Below, one piece after another: positions 28,231 through 37,901 of a stretch of 64,000 nt of DNA; the first letter of the stretch is position 1; every line of letters starts with the position of its first letter. The DNA comes from Methylophilus sp. (lineage in GTDB: Bacteria > Pseudomonadota > Gammaproteobacteria > Burkholderiales > Methylophilaceae). Position numbers and translations under genes: made by a program. A model generated the notes under the pieces. It did no database searches. It was not told the origin of the DNA and saw only the letters and a program-made list of their open reading frames with translations. The stretch spans positions 62,001-126,000 of the forward strand of contig JAUYRP010000002.1 in NCBI GenBank assembly GCA_030696695.1, in the 5' to 3' direction.

Positions 28231-30371
28231 TGAACATACTCATAGCAGAGGATGATGATAACTCTCGGCAACTTCTGGTGGATTTATTTCAATCCAAAGG
28301 GCACGAAGTAGTAAGTTTTGATAATGGTTTAAAAGCCTTGGCGCACTTACACACACATACTGTTGATCTCATCATTTCTGATATTTTGATGCCAGAGATG
28401 GATGGCTATGGCTTATGCCGTGCAGTAAAACAAAATATTGCGTTGCAGAATATTCCTTTTGTATTTTATACCGCGACTTATACCTCTAGCCAAGATGAAC
28501 GCTTTGCCATGTCATTGGGCGCTTCAGCATTTTTGATTAAGCCGATGGATTTACAAGCATTTTTGGGTGTAATTGCCGAAGTGACTAAAAGCGATGCCAA
28601 ACAGCATCGCGCACCAAAAGGTAGAGGTTTGTACCGTGTTGCGCCTGTTAAGTTTGATAAACAGCATACCGATTTGGTCCGCGCTAAACTGGATAAGAAA
28701 ATTATCGAGCTTAACCAAGAGCGTCAAAAATTGATAGAAAGCGAGGCACGCTTTAGAGACTTTGCTGAGGCTTCTGCGGATTGGTTTTGGGAATCAGATG
28801 TTGCTTTAAATATTCAAGCATTGAGTGGTGCGCCAATGGGTTTAGGTGTATGTAACTTAAATGATATCGCTAAGGCTTGTCAGAGCCATTTGGCAGATGA
28901 CATGTTGAGTGTGTTGCAACAACGCTTACCTTTCTCTGACTTTATCGTGCATTTCATTGATACCCATGAAAAACATATGTATTTGCGCGTGTCGGGTAAG
29001 CCAATCTTTGACGAGACACTAAAATTTATTGGCTATCGCGGCGTTGGCAAAGATGTGACTGAAATGATTGCGCTTAATCGTAAAGTGGAGTTTCTTGCTT
29101 CGCACGATGAGTTAACAGGTCTACCTAATCGCAGCGTATTTAAGGCTAACTTAACCACGGCACTCAAAAAGGCGGAGCGCAATCTTCAGCAGGTATTACT
29201 TCTCTATTTTGATATTGATCACTTTAAGTTGGTGAACGACACTTTAGGTCATGAGGCAGGTGACCAATTGCTGATGATGTCCACCAAACGTATTATTGAA
29301 TGTGCACGTGCCTCTGATGTATTGTATCGCATGGGCGGCGATGAATTTGTGATGGTGATTGAATCCGCCACGCCACAAGATGGACATCGGATAGTGCGAG
29401 ACATAGTCAAAGCGTTCTCATTGCCGTTTGATATCATGCAGCAGCGCGTGTATACCACGGTTAGCATAGGTGTGAGTGTGTATCCTGATGATGCGACCGA
29501 TTTACAAACCTTGCTAACTTATGCAGATTTAGCCATGTACCGCACCAAACAAAACGGGCGAAATAGCTTTGAATTTTATACGCCCAATATGAATTTCATC
29601 CCAAAACAATGGATGGACATGGAGCATGGGATCCGCCTGGCCTTACATAAGAATGAATTTCATATGGTCTACCAACCGCAATTAGATGCAGAGCGTAATA
29701 TGGTAGTAGGGATGGAAGCCTTGATACGTTGGACGCATCCTGATCATGGTTTGATTTCAACCGTTGAACTGATCCGTGTGGCTGAACAGTCGTCCTTAAT
29801 TAACAATGTAGATGATTGGGTGTTAGAGGAAGTGTGTCGGCAAATGCGTGAATGGTTAGATGCGGGATATCAATTGCCACGTATTTCAGTCAATATGTCT
29901 GCCAGACATTTACGTTCTGATAATCTCATGAATTTATTGAATAATATTCCAAAGCATTATGGAATTGATCCAAGTTTACTCTGCATTGAAATTACTGAGC
30001 ATGCTATCTTAGAAGAAAGTCTGACCGTCAGAAATAATATGCAGGCCATTAAAAAAGCAGGCTTTGCAATTTCATTAGATGATTTTGGTACCGGCCACTC
30101 ATCCTTACTTTATCTCAAACGCTGGGCAGTGGATGAAGTCAAAATCGAGCGTACGTTTGTCAACGATTTGGTCAGTAGCGATGAAGACCGTGCGATTGTG
30201 CGTGCAATGGTAGCGTTGGCGGAGGCGTTGGATCTAGATTTAGTAGGTGAGGGTGTAGAAAATCAGAATCAAGCTGATATTTTATTAGCCAGTGGCTGCA
30301 AAGTGATTCAAGGCTATTACTATTCTCGGCCAGTGCCACCCGATCAGGTGACACAATGGCTGAAAAAATAA
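28227..30371 (+). CDS. REC-PAS-GGDEF-EAL cyclic-di-GMP turnover protein
   Basis: 714 residues with both synthesis and breakdown domains for cyclic di-GMP. Seen: receiver (LIAEDDDNS, phospho-Asp in IISDILMPEMDG), a coiled linker, a PAS domain (ASADWFWESD), GGDEF with an intact active site at 370-374 and an RxxD inhibitory site (RASD) five residues before it, and EAL with EALIRW from 497, DDFGTGHSS and the loop glutamates. The usual DDFGTGYSS has histidine in place of tyrosine here. Both active sites look complete, so it may be bifunctional with the receiver choosing the direction. It overlaps the preceding receiver gene by 4 bp and ends 1 bp from the convergent rhlE stop. Confidence 0.92.
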   Translation: MMNILIAEDDDNSRQLLVDLFQSKGHEVVSFDNGLKALAHLHTHTVDLIISDILMPEMDGYGLCRAVKQNIALQNIPFVFYTATYTSSQDERFAMSLGASAFLIKPMDLQAFLGVIAEVTKSDAKQHRAPKGRGLYRVAPVKFDKQHTDLVRAKLDKKIIELNQERQKLIESEARFRDFAEASADWFWESDVALNIQALSGAPMGLGVCNLNDIAKACQSHLADDMLSVLQQRLPFSDFIVHFIDTHEKHMYLRVSGKPIFDETLKFIGYRGVGKDVTEMIALNRKVEFLASHDELTGLPNRSVFKANLTTALKKAERNLQQVLLLYFDIDHFKLVNDTLGHEAGDQLLMMSTKRIIECARASDVLYRMGGDEFVMVIESATPQDGHRIVRDIVKAFSLPFDIMQQRVYTTVSIGVSVYPDDATDLQTLLTYADLAMYRTKQNGRNSFEFYTPNMNFIPKQWMDMEHGIRLALHKNEFHMVYQPQLDAERNMVVGMEALIRWTHPDHGLISTVELIRVAEQSSLINNVDDWVLEEVCRQMREWLDAGYQLPRISVNMSARHLRSDNLMNLLNNIPKHYGIDPSLLCIEITEHAILEESLTVRNNMQAIKKAGFAISLDDFGTGHSSLLYLKRWAVDEVKIERTFVNDLVSSDEDRAIVRAMVALAEALDLDLVGEGVENQNQADILLASGCKVIQGYYYSRPVPPDQVTQWLKK

Positions 30372-30372
30372 A

Positions 30373-31755
30373 TTAACTACGAGACTTCAAGCCACCTAAT
30401 AAAGCGGCCAGTGGCGCTTTACGACTTTGGCTCACGGCATTCTTAGTTGAGGCTTCAGTCATCGCTACACTCGGTTCATATGGCTTGTTGAACCATGGGT
30501 CTGACGCAGTTCTTTTTGGCTTTTGCGTATGCGAACTCGTGCTAGTCGAACGTGTTTTTTTCTCGTCAGATGAAACGCTACGCGGTGCATCATTACGTGA
30601 AGAAACGACTTGTGCAATTTGGCGCACAATGGTTTTCTTCATCAGTTTCTCAATTTCCAAGAAATATTTTTCTTCGTCTTCACTAATCAGAGAAATCGCT
30701 ATACCACTGGCACCTGCGCGTCCTGTCCGGCCGATCCTATGCACATAATCTTCAGGCGAACTAGGAATTTCGTAATTAATGACCATCGGCAAATCACTGA
30801 TATCCAAGCCGCGCGCTGCAACATCAGTGGCAACAAGTGCCATTACTTTGCCTGCTTTAAACGCATCCAGTGCCTCAATGCGTTCTTTTTGCGATTTATC
30901 GCCATGAATGGCATCTGCAGAAATATTTTCTTTTTGCAACGCACGTGCCAAACGGCTCGCCGTCAATTTTGTTTTCGTAAACACAATCACTTGATTGGTT
31001 TGCGCTTCTTTGAGTAACTGCACCAAAAATGCTTGTTTGCTCGTTGCGCTCACTGCGTAAGCTTGCTGAGTAATGTTCTCATTAGAGGCATTACTTCTAG
31101 CCACTTCAATCAAGGTGGGATTGGTTAAAAAGTCATCCGCTAACTTTTTGATTTCATTTGAAAACGTCGCAGAAAACATCATATTCTGACGTTGCTTAGG
31201 TAGCAACGCCAAAATACGTTTTAAGTCTGGCATAAAGCCCATGTCCAACATGCGGTCCGCTTCGTCTAGCACCAAAATCTGTACCTGACTCAGTGAAAGC
31301 GTTTTCTGTTCAATATGGTCCAGTAATCGCCCAGGGGTTGCCACTAACACTTCAACCCCTTTTTTGAGTTGCGGGATTTGAGATTTAATATCTACACCGC
31401 CATACACCACCAAGCTAGAAAGAGGTGTATGTTTGGCATACACCTTCACGCTTTCTTCTACTTGAATCGCTAATTCACGCGTGGGTGTTAACACCAACGC
31501 GCGGATAGGATGTTTAGCAGGAGAGGTGCTGGTACTGGCAAATGGCAACAGTTTTTGTAATACTGGTAATGCAAATGCAGCTGTTTTACCGGTGCCTGTT
31601 TGCGCACCCGCCATTAAATCCCCACCCGCAAGTGCCAAAGGAATTGCCTTGGCTTGAATTGGGGTAGGGGTGGTATAGCCAGTTTCTTGAATGGCTTGCA
31701 ACAAAGGTGCTGCTAAGCCAAGCGCATCAAAATTTACTACTGTGTTTGTATCCAT
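30373..31755 (-). CDS. rhlE: DEAD-box RNA helicase RhlE
   Basis: ATP-dependent RNA helicase, 460 residues, with roles in ribosome assembly or RNA turnover. Seen in order: Q motif with PTPIQAKAIP, motif I AQTGTGKT, Ia PTRELAIQ, GG, TPGR, motif II VLDEADRMLDMGF, motif III SATFS, motif IV VIVFTKTK, V TDVAARGLDI and VI HRIGRTGR. The C-terminal tail (about 385-460) is Ser/Lys-rich and low complexity. It closely follows RhlE proteins. It lies 21 bp downstream of another DEAD-box gene on the same strand, apparently one operon, and is convergent with the cyclic-di-GMP gene. Confidence 0.9.
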   Translation of the reverse strand: MDTNTVVNFDALGLAAPLLQAIQETGYTTPTPIQAKAIPLALAGGDLMAGAQTGTGKTAAFALPVLQKLLPFASTSTSPAKHPIRALVLTPTRELAIQVEESVKVYAKHTPLSSLVVYGGVDIKSQIPQLKKGVEVLVATPGRLLDHIEQKTLSLSQVQILVLDEADRMLDMGFMPDLKRILALLPKQRQNMMFSATFSNEIKKLADDFLTNPTLIEVARSNASNENITQQAYAVSATSKQAFLVQLLKEAQTNQVIVFTKTKLTASRLARALQKENISADAIHGDKSQKERIEALDAFKAGKVMALVATDVAARGLDISDLPMVINYEIPSSPEDYVHRIGRTGRAGASGIAISLISEDEEKYFLEIEKLMKKTIVRQIAQVVSSRNDAPRSVSSDEKKTRSTSTSSHTQKPKRTASDPWFNKPYEPSVAMTEASTKNAVSQSRKAPLAALLGGLKSRS

Positions 31756-31776
31756 GTACGGTAAATTTAGCCTTTA

Positions 31777-33435
31777 TTAAGCAAAGCTGCGGTTACGTTT
31801 AGGTTTGTTATCACCACTGAAGCCGCTAGCATTGACGCGTGGCGCACTACGTTGTGGACGAGGATTACCAAACTTCTCACCTGTGCTGGCTTTGTTGCTT
31901 GGGCGACCTTCACGTGGTGCGTCAGTACGCGCTGTTCTGTCTTGGCGACCGCGGCCGCCAAACTCTTGGCTTAACGCTCGCGCAAATTGAAAATCAGTAT
32001 CTTTAGTGTAGCTGCGGCTATTGCCATTCACTTCACGTTGACCATCACGTGGTGCTGCGTCCGCGTGGCGTGGTTGACTGTCACGTTGACGTGGCGCACC
32101 TTCAGTACGTGGAGCACCATCGTTAAATGAGCGCGTAGCTTGTGGTTTTGCACCACGCTCGTTCATCACACGGTCACCAAAGCTTGAGCCGCGAGCTGCA
32201 TTGTCACGTGATTGGTAACCACCGCGTGCACCTGGTTTGTGCGCATTGCTACGGTCATTGTTACGGCCACGTTTGCCAGCTGGCGCTTCAGATTTCATTG
32301 GGCGTTTCGGCTCAAAGCCAGCAATCACAGCTGCTTCTAATTTTTGACCTGTGTATTGTTCGATTTTACGCAACAAGTGACGGTCTACATTCGATGCGAA
32401 TGAAATCGCAATCCCTGTATTATTCGCACGACCTGTACGACCAATACGGTGTACGTAATCTTCTGCAAATTTAGGTAAGTCGTAGTTAATCACATGGCTA
32501 ATACCTTGCACATCAATACCACGCGCAGCCACATCGGTTGCTACCAATACTTTGACATCACCATGACGTAATTTAGTCAATGTACGGTTACGCGCACCTT
32601 GTGTCATATCGCCATGTAATGCTGCTGTTTTATGGCCAGCAGCGTATAAGTCTTCCGCCAACAAGTCAGCGTGACGTTTAGTGCTGGTGAAAATAATGGC
32701 TTGATTGACATCTGGCGCAATCAATAAATGCTCTAGTAATTTGTTTTTGTGGTTCATGTCATCCACAAAGTGCAAACGTTGTTCAATGTTGGCATGTTTC
32801 TCTTTTTGACCAGCCACTTGTAGTGTGATTGGGTTATTTAAGAATTGTTTAGCAATATGACCAATGCCATCTAACGTGGCTGAGAACAATAATGTTTGAC
32901 GCTCTTTTGGTAATGCGGCACAAATCTTTTCAACATCTGGCATAAAGCCCATGTCTAGCATACGGTCGGCTTCATCAAGCACCAACATTTGTAAACGGCT
33001 TAAGTCAATGCGGCCACGTTCCATGTGGTCGATAAAACGACCTGGGGTGGCAACTAAGATATCTAAAGGTTGTGACAATAGTTTGTTTTGCAGTGGGTAA
33101 GGCATACCACCGACGATACTCACTGTACGGGCGCGGATATATTTACCGTATTTACGTGCCGCTTCGTTTACTTGTGCAGCCAATTCACGGGTTGGGGTCA
33201 ACACTAAAATACGTGGGCCGCGGCTTTTTAATGGATGGGGTGTTGCTAATAAATTAAGCGCTGGCAATGTAAATGCAGCTGTTTTACCGGTACCGGTTTG
33301 TGCAGAAGCCATGATGTCACGGCCTTCTAATGCAGGTGGAATTGCTTGTGCTTGTACTGCTGTGGGTGTGTCGTAGCCTGCTTCAAGCACGGCACGTAAA
33401 ATGGTTGGATCTAGGTTTAATGATTCAAAAGACAA
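31777..33435 (-). CDS. DEAD-box RNA helicase with a long Arg/Gly-rich tail
   Basis: Second DEAD-box helicase, 552 residues. The core motifs are all present: TPTAVQAQAIP, AQTGTGKTAAF, PTRELAAQ, VLDEADRMLDMGF, SATLDG, ATDVAARGIDV and HRIGRTGR. After about residue 370, the tail of nearly 180 residues is rich in Arg, Gly, Asn and Ser (repeated RGG-like and PRxG segments), typical of RNA-binding tails in cold-shock helicases of the RhlE/CsdA type. The exact subfamily is not clear. ATG 33435 is preceded by AAGGGG on the minus strand. It has a long upstream region (33436-33802) that may include a structured leader, as with cold-inducible helicase genes; this is inference. Confidence 0.9.
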   Translation of the reverse strand: MSFESLNLDPTILRAVLEAGYDTPTAVQAQAIPPALEGRDIMASAQTGTGKTAAFTLPALNLLATPHPLKSRGPRILVLTPTRELAAQVNEAARKYGKYIRARTVSIVGGMPYPLQNKLLSQPLDILVATPGRFIDHMERGRIDLSRLQMLVLDEADRMLDMGFMPDVEKICAALPKERQTLLFSATLDGIGHIAKQFLNNPITLQVAGQKEKHANIEQRLHFVDDMNHKNKLLEHLLIAPDVNQAIIFTSTKRHADLLAEDLYAAGHKTAALHGDMTQGARNRTLTKLRHGDVKVLVATDVAARGIDVQGISHVINYDLPKFAEDYVHRIGRTGRANNTGIAISFASNVDRHLLRKIEQYTGQKLEAAVIAGFEPKRPMKSEAPAGKRGRNNDRSNAHKPGARGGYQSRDNAARGSSFGDRVMNERGAKPQATRSFNDGAPRTEGAPRQRDSQPRHADAAPRDGQREVNGNSRSYTKDTDFQFARALSQEFGGRGRQDRTARTDAPREGRPSNKASTGEKFGNPRPQRSAPRVNASGFSGDNKPKRNRSFA

Positions 33436-33802
33436 TGTATGTCCCCTTCAAATGTAAATAAAAAAGGGCGCAAGCAAAATACATCTCAGCTGAAAGATAT
33501 CAGCTAAAAACGCGAAAGCAGAGATACTACAAACTCATCAAAATGCTTTTTACCAGCGCACGGGCATAGCCGCTAACCAGTAAAAGATAGATAAATATTA
33601 TCTAAAAGATGGCTACTTCAAAACTTCACGAGTAGCTGTTGGGTCAGGGCAATGAATCTAAAACTTTTAATTGCTGCATAAGTTTTAAGTTGTGCGCAGT
33701 ATAACCATATCCACCCAAATGTCAAATTAAAATTAACTTTGTCAAATAAGTTTCATGTGAAATGTGTTAAAATCGCGCCCTTCCAAACAATTGGCAGCAT
33801 TC
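33436..33802. other. Divergent intergenic region between the helicase operon and typA
   Basis: 367 bp without a gene. It contains two small dyads: AGCTGA-N6-TCAGCT (33488-33505) in the probable leader of the helicase message, and AGATAA-ATA-TTATCT (33589-33603). The part next to typA is AT-rich with GTTAAAATCGCG (33766-33777), which looks like a -10 region, but no convincing -35 at proper distance was found. Nothing else recognisable. Confidence 0.4.
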
Positions 33803-35611
33803 ATGTCTCGTAATCTCAGAAATATCGCAATTATTGCGCACGTTGACCATGGTAAAACCACCATGGTTGATAAACTTTTACAACAAGCCGGCACGTTTGC
33901 ATCGCACCAAGCGGTGACAGAGCGCGTGATGGATAGTAATGATATCGAAAAAGAACGTGGTATTACTATTTTGGCAAAAAACACAGCCGTTAACTTTGAA
34001 GGCACGCACATTAATATCGTCGATACGCCGGGCCATGCGGACTTTGGTGGCGAAGTTGAGCGTGTATTAGGGATGGTAGATGGTGTGGTGTTGCTGGTAG
34101 ATGCTGTAGAAGGCCCGATGCCACAAACCCGTTTTGTGACAAAAAAAGCATTAGCACTAGGCTTAAAGCCTATTGTGGTGATTAATAAGGTGGATCGCCC
34201 AGGTGCACGTCCTGATTGGGTGATTAACCATACCTTTGATTTGTTTGCCAACTTAGGTGCAACAGACGAGCAATTGGACTTCCCCGTTGTCTACGCTTCT
34301 GCACTCAATGGATTTGCTACCTTGGATATGAAAACACCAAGCGAAACCATGCGTCCATTATTTGAAACCATTTTAAGCCATGTAGAACCACCGACTGGCG
34401 ACAGCGATGCGCCACTACAATTGCAAATTTCCGCATTAGACTATTCAACTTACACTGGTCGCTTGGGCGTTGGTCGTGTACGTAATGGCCGTATCAAGCC
34501 AGGCCAAGTAGTTGCCGTGATGCGTGAAAATGAACAAGTGGCACAAGGTCGCATCAACCAAGTGTTAGGTTTTAGAGGTTTGGAGCGTGTAGCCGTTGAA
34601 GAAGCCGAAGCAGGTGACATTGTCATTATTTCTGGCTTAGATGATATTGGTATTGGTTTTACCATCTGTGATCGTGAAAAACCAGTAGGTCTGCCACATT
34701 TGGGTGTAGATGAACCAACTTTGACCATGGACTTTATGGTGAACACTTCACCTTTAGCGGGTACCGAAGGTAAGTTTGTGACATCACGCCAAATTAAAGA
34801 CCGTTTAACCAAAGAGTTATTGGTGAATGTAGCGTTACGTGTAGAAGATACTGAAGACACTGATGTGTTCCGCGTATCTGGTCGTGGCGAATTACATTTG
34901 ACAATTTTATTGGAAAACATGCGCCGCGAAGGTTTTGAAATGGCGGTAGGTAAGCCACGTGTGGTATTCCGTGAAATTGATGGCGTGAAATGTGAGCCGT
35001 ACGAAGTATTGACCGTGGATTTGGAAGATGAGAACCAAGGTGCGGTGATGGAGGAGTTAGGTCGCCGCCGTGGTGAAATGCAAAATATGGAATCGGATGG
35101 CAATGGCCGTACACGCTTGGAATACAAAATTCCAGCACGTGGTTTGATTGGTTTCCAAGGTGAGTTTTTGACGATGACGCGCGGCACTGGCCTAATGGCA
35201 CATATTTTTGATGAGTACGCACCAGTGAAAGCTGATATGCCTAGCCGTCGAAATGGTGTGCTGATTTCGGCTGAACATGGTGAAGCTGTAGCCTATGCGC
35301 TCTGGAAATTACAAGACCGTGGAAAAATGTTCTCAAGCCCAGGCGACAAGTTGTACGAAGGTATGGTGATTGGTATTCACAGCCGCGAGAATGATTTGAT
35401 TGTGAACCCGATTAAAGGTAAACAACTGACTAACGTGCGTGCGTCTGGTACAGATGAAGCGGTGCGCTTGATTACACCGATTGCGTTAACATTAGAAAGT
35501 GCTGTTGAGTTTATTGATGATGATGAATTAGTGGAAATTACACCAAAAAATATTCGTATCCGTAAACGCTTCTTGTTAGAGCACGAACGTAAACGTTCTT
35601 TAAAAGAGTAA
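33803..35611 (+). CDS. typA: Ribosome-associated GTPase TypA/BipA
   Basis: Translational GTPase of the EF-G superfamily that binds ribosomes and aids stress or low-temperature growth and 50S assembly. About 602 residues, the family length. Seen: G1 AHVDHGKTT close to the start, switch I with RGITI, G3 DTPGHADFGGEV, G4 NKVDRPGARP, then EF-Tu-like domain 2, EF-G domains III and V, and the C-terminal BipA domain. An upstream in-frame GTG at 33764 exists, but ATG 33803 fits the usual MSRNLRNIAIIAHVDHG start. It is divergent from the DEAD-box helicase operon and convergent with ybiT, with a shared terminator between. Confidence 0.97.
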   Translation: MSRNLRNIAIIAHVDHGKTTMVDKLLQQAGTFASHQAVTERVMDSNDIEKERGITILAKNTAVNFEGTHINIVDTPGHADFGGEVERVLGMVDGVVLLVDAVEGPMPQTRFVTKKALALGLKPIVVINKVDRPGARPDWVINHTFDLFANLGATDEQLDFPVVYASALNGFATLDMKTPSETMRPLFETILSHVEPPTGDSDAPLQLQISALDYSTYTGRLGVGRVRNGRIKPGQVVAVMRENEQVAQGRINQVLGFRGLERVAVEEAEAGDIVIISGLDDIGIGFTICDREKPVGLPHLGVDEPTLTMDFMVNTSPLAGTEGKFVTSRQIKDRLTKELLVNVALRVEDTEDTDVFRVSGRGELHLTILLENMRREGFEMAVGKPRVVFREIDGVKCEPYEVLTVDLEDENQGAVMEELGRRRGEMQNMESDGNGRTRLEYKIPARGLIGFQGEFLTMTRGTGLMAHIFDEYAPVKADMPSRRNGVLISAEHGEAVAYALWKLQDRGKMFSSPGDKLYEGMVIGIHSRENDLIVNPIKGKQLTNVRASGTDEAVRLITPIALTLESAVEFIDDDELVEITPKNIRIRKRFLLEHERKRSLKE

Positions 35612-35618
35612 TTTCTGA

Positions 35619-35652
35619 CAATAAAAAAGCCGCTTAAGCGGCTTTTTTATTG
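35619..35652. terminator. Bidirectional terminator between typA and ybiT
   Basis: A perfect 15-bp dyad: CAATAAAAAAGCCGC (35619-35633), TTAA loop, GCGGCTTTTTTATTG (35638-35652). The GC core is flanked by A6 and T6, so it works as an intrinsic terminator for both convergent genes. Confidence 0.92.
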
Positions 35653-35666
35653 TCTACACTCTAATG

Positions 35667-37262
35667 CTATTCAATGCCCTGACTAGCCAAGTAATCTTCG
35701 TAATTACCCGTGTAGTCAATAATTCGGTCAGATTTTATCTCTAGAATCCTAGTTGCAATTGAGCTTACAAATTCACGGTCATGGCTGACAAAGAAAAGCG
35801 TACCTTTATATTTATCAAGCGCAGTATTGAGTGCCTCAATTGATTCCATGTCCATATGGTTAGTAGGTTCATCCATGAGTAACACATTGGTGCGCTCAAG
35901 CATTAACTTGCCATAGAGCATGCGTCCTTTTTCTCCGCCAGAGAGGACTTTGACAGATTTTTTAGTGTCCTCACCTGAAAACAATAAGCGGCCTAACATG
36001 CTACGTACCACTTGGTCATCGTCACTTGGCTGACGATATTGGGTCATCCATTCAAACAAATCTTCACCTTTTTCAAACTCATATTCATGGTCTTGTGCAA
36101 AATAGCCTAGGTTCGCCTTTTCCGCCCATTTTACCTCGCCATGTTTAGGCGCTAAATCGCCAGCCAAGCAACGTAAGAATGTGGTTTTACCAATACCATT
36201 TTCACCGATAATGGCAACTTTTTCACCTGCTTCAAACATCAAGTCAATGTCATTAAACAAGGGTTTATCAAAGCCATGACTCAATTTTTTAAGTTCCACT
36301 GCGTTGCGATGTAATTTATCTCTATCATCAAATTCAAAGCGAATGAAAGGATACTGGCGGCTTGAAGGTTTGAATTCCTCAATTTTGATTTTGTCAATTT
36401 GCTTAGCTCGGCTAGTCGCTTGTTTAGCTTTAGACGCATTGGCAGAGAAGCGACGCACAAAGTCTTGTAAGTCTGCAATTTGTTGTTTAGCTTTAGCGTT
36501 GTCTTTGGCTTGCTGCGCGCGTGCTGCAGTGCTCGCTTCCATGTAGTCGTCATAATTGCCTGGATAGCTGGTGATTTTCCCATAGTCCATATCGCAGGTA
36601 TGCGTACATACTTGGTTTAAAAAGTGACGGTCATGCGAGATGATAATCATGGTGCAGTCACGATTATTGACTACGTCTTCTAGCCAGCGAATGGTGTTAA
36701 TGTCCAAGTTGTTGGTAGGTTCATCCAGTAGTAATACATCTGGATTTGCAAATAATGCCTGCACTAACAATACACGGAGTTTCCAACCTGGCGCAACTGC
36801 ACTCATTGGTCCATTGTGCTGTTCAATAGGAATGCCAACACCTAATAGTAGCTCGCCTGCGCGCGCTTCTGCGGTGTAGCCGTCATATTCAGCATACACA
36901 GCCTCTAATTCCGCTGCGCGCATGTAATCTTCTTCGGTGGCTTCTAGGTTCTCGTAGATGGCATTTTTTTCAGCATTGGCTTTCCACATTTGCTCGTGGC
37001 CCATCATGACCACGTCTAAGACGCGTTGGTCTTCATACGCAAATTGATCTTGTTTCAAAAAGGCCATGCGTTCATTGCTGTCGAGTGAGATGTTGCCACT
37101 GCTAGGCTCTAGCACGCCTGCTAAAATTTTCATGAAAGTGGATTTCCCACAGCCATTGGCGCCAATCAGGCCATAGCGATTGCCATCGCCGAATTTGACT
37201 GAAACGTTTTCAAACAGTGGCTTAGCGCCAAACTGCATGGTGATATTGTTTGCGGTTAACAT
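35667..37262 (-). CDS. ybiT: ABC-F family ATPase YbiT
   Basis: Soluble twin-ATPase of the ABC-F class that acts on ribosomes rather than in transport. 531 residues. Seen: first Walker [10 protein letters not shown], an atypical first signature AVAPGWKLR, Walker [12 protein letters not shown], then the linker helix pair (about 245-300, Ala/Lys/Gln-rich), second Walker [10 protein letters not shown], second signature LSGGEKGR and [11 protein letters not shown]. The APGWKLR form of the first signature is the mark of the YbiT branch. It is convergent with typA through a shared terminator. The nitroreductase gene ends 23 bp upstream, so the guaB-guaA-greB-nitroreductase-ybiT series may be one transcription unit on the minus strand. 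Confidence 0.92.
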   Translation of the reverse strand: MLTANNITMQFGAKPLFENVSVKFGDGNRYGLIGANGCGKSTFMKILAGVLEPSSGNISLDSNERMAFLKQDQFAYEDQRVLDVVMMGHEQMWKANAEKNAIYENLEATEEDYMRAAELEAVYAEYDGYTAEARAGELLLGVGIPIEQHNGPMSAVAPGWKLRVLLVQALFANPDVLLLDEPTNNLDINTIRWLEDVVNNRDCTMIIISHDRHFLNQVCTHTCDMDYGKITSYPGNYDDYMEASTAARAQQAKDNAKAKQQIADLQDFVRRFSANASKAKQATSRAKQIDKIKIEEFKPSSRQYPFIRFEFDDRDKLHRNAVELKKLSHGFDKPLFNDIDLMFEAGEKVAIIGENGIGKTTFLRCLAGDLAPKHGEVKWAEKANLGYFAQDHEYEFEKGEDLFEWMTQYRQPSDDDQVVRSMLGRLLFSGEDTKKSVKVLSGGEKGRMLYGKLMLERTNVLLMDEPTNHMDMESIEALNTALDKYKGTLFFVSHDREFVSSIATRILEIKSDRIIDYTGNYEDYLASQGIE

Positions 37263-37285
37263 AGACTCTCTAAAATTGCGTTAAA

Positions 37286-37888
37286 TTAAAATGTGTTGTA
37301 AATGACGACTTCGTCGAGTGGTAATTGCCCAGCACGTTCGCGTGCAGGCTCAAGCGCTTTGCCAATCACCACAAACATGACAGGGGTGTGATCCGCTGGC
37401 AGCTTCAATAGTTTAGCCACGGCATCAAAATCAAAACCATCCATTGGGCATGTATCGTATCCCATCTCTTTAGCCGCTAGCATTAAAGTGGTGGCCGCCA
37501 TGCCGCAAGAACGCATGCCTTCATCACGTTGTACTTGGGTATTGCCGCGATAGTAGTTACCAATGGCAGGGACTAAATAATCTTGTACTGCTTTTGGCGC
37601 ATTACGCCAGTAGCGCTCAGGTTGTTTTTCCCATGCGTTTAAATCAGCCGTAAGTACCACCAATAGTGAGGCTTCTTCAACTTGTGCTTGGTTCCAACTC
37701 ACAGCACGAATTTGCTGGCGTAACACAGGGTCTGTAACTACGACAAATCGCCAGTTTTGAATATTAAAAGCAGTAGGCGAAAGGATAGCCAGTGACATCA
37801 GTTTCTGGATTTCGGCGTCGGTCATGCGATGATGTGGGTCATACGCTTTTACTGAGCGGCGCGCAATAATGGCTTCGGATACTTGCAT
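37286..37888 (-). CDS. Nitroreductase-family flavoprotein
   Basis: FMN-dependent NAD(P)H oxidoreductase of about 200 residues. Seen: N-terminal ARRSVKAYDP (FMN-contacting RRS motif), LSPTAFNIQNWRF (the usual SPSxxNxQPWxF active-site helix in variant form), a middle with GMAATTLMLAAKEMGYDTCPMDGFD and a C-terminal VMFVVIGKALEPARER. A longer frame starts at 37918, overlapping greB by 17 bp. ATG 37888 (MQVSEAI) fits the family start better and leaves 13 bp after the greB stop. The physiological substrate is unknown; similarity is general to NfnB/YdjA-type enzymes. Confidence 0.85.
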   Translation of the reverse strand: MQVSEAIIARRSVKAYDPHHRMTDAEIQKLMSLAILSPTAFNIQNWRFVVVTDPVLRQQIRAVSWNQAQVEEASLLVVLTADLNAWEKQPERYWRNAPKAVQDYLVPAIGNYYRGNTQVQRDEGMRSCGMAATTLMLAAKEMGYDTCPMDGFDFDAVAKLLKLPADHTPVMFVVIGKALEPARERAGQLPLDEVVIYNTF

Positions 37889-37901
37889 GGTTAAATTGCT
37901 T

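Noticed and set aside
33764-33802. N-terminal extension of typA from a GTG at 33764
   Set aside because: The usual family start MSRNLRNIAIIAHVDHG is encoded from ATG 33803; the upstream part looks like promoter sequence.
34450-35187. Long open frame (245 residues) antisense to typA
   Set aside because: It lies fully inside the strongly supported typA gene, has a basic, low-complexity composition and no recognisable motif. It is a shadow of typA codon use.
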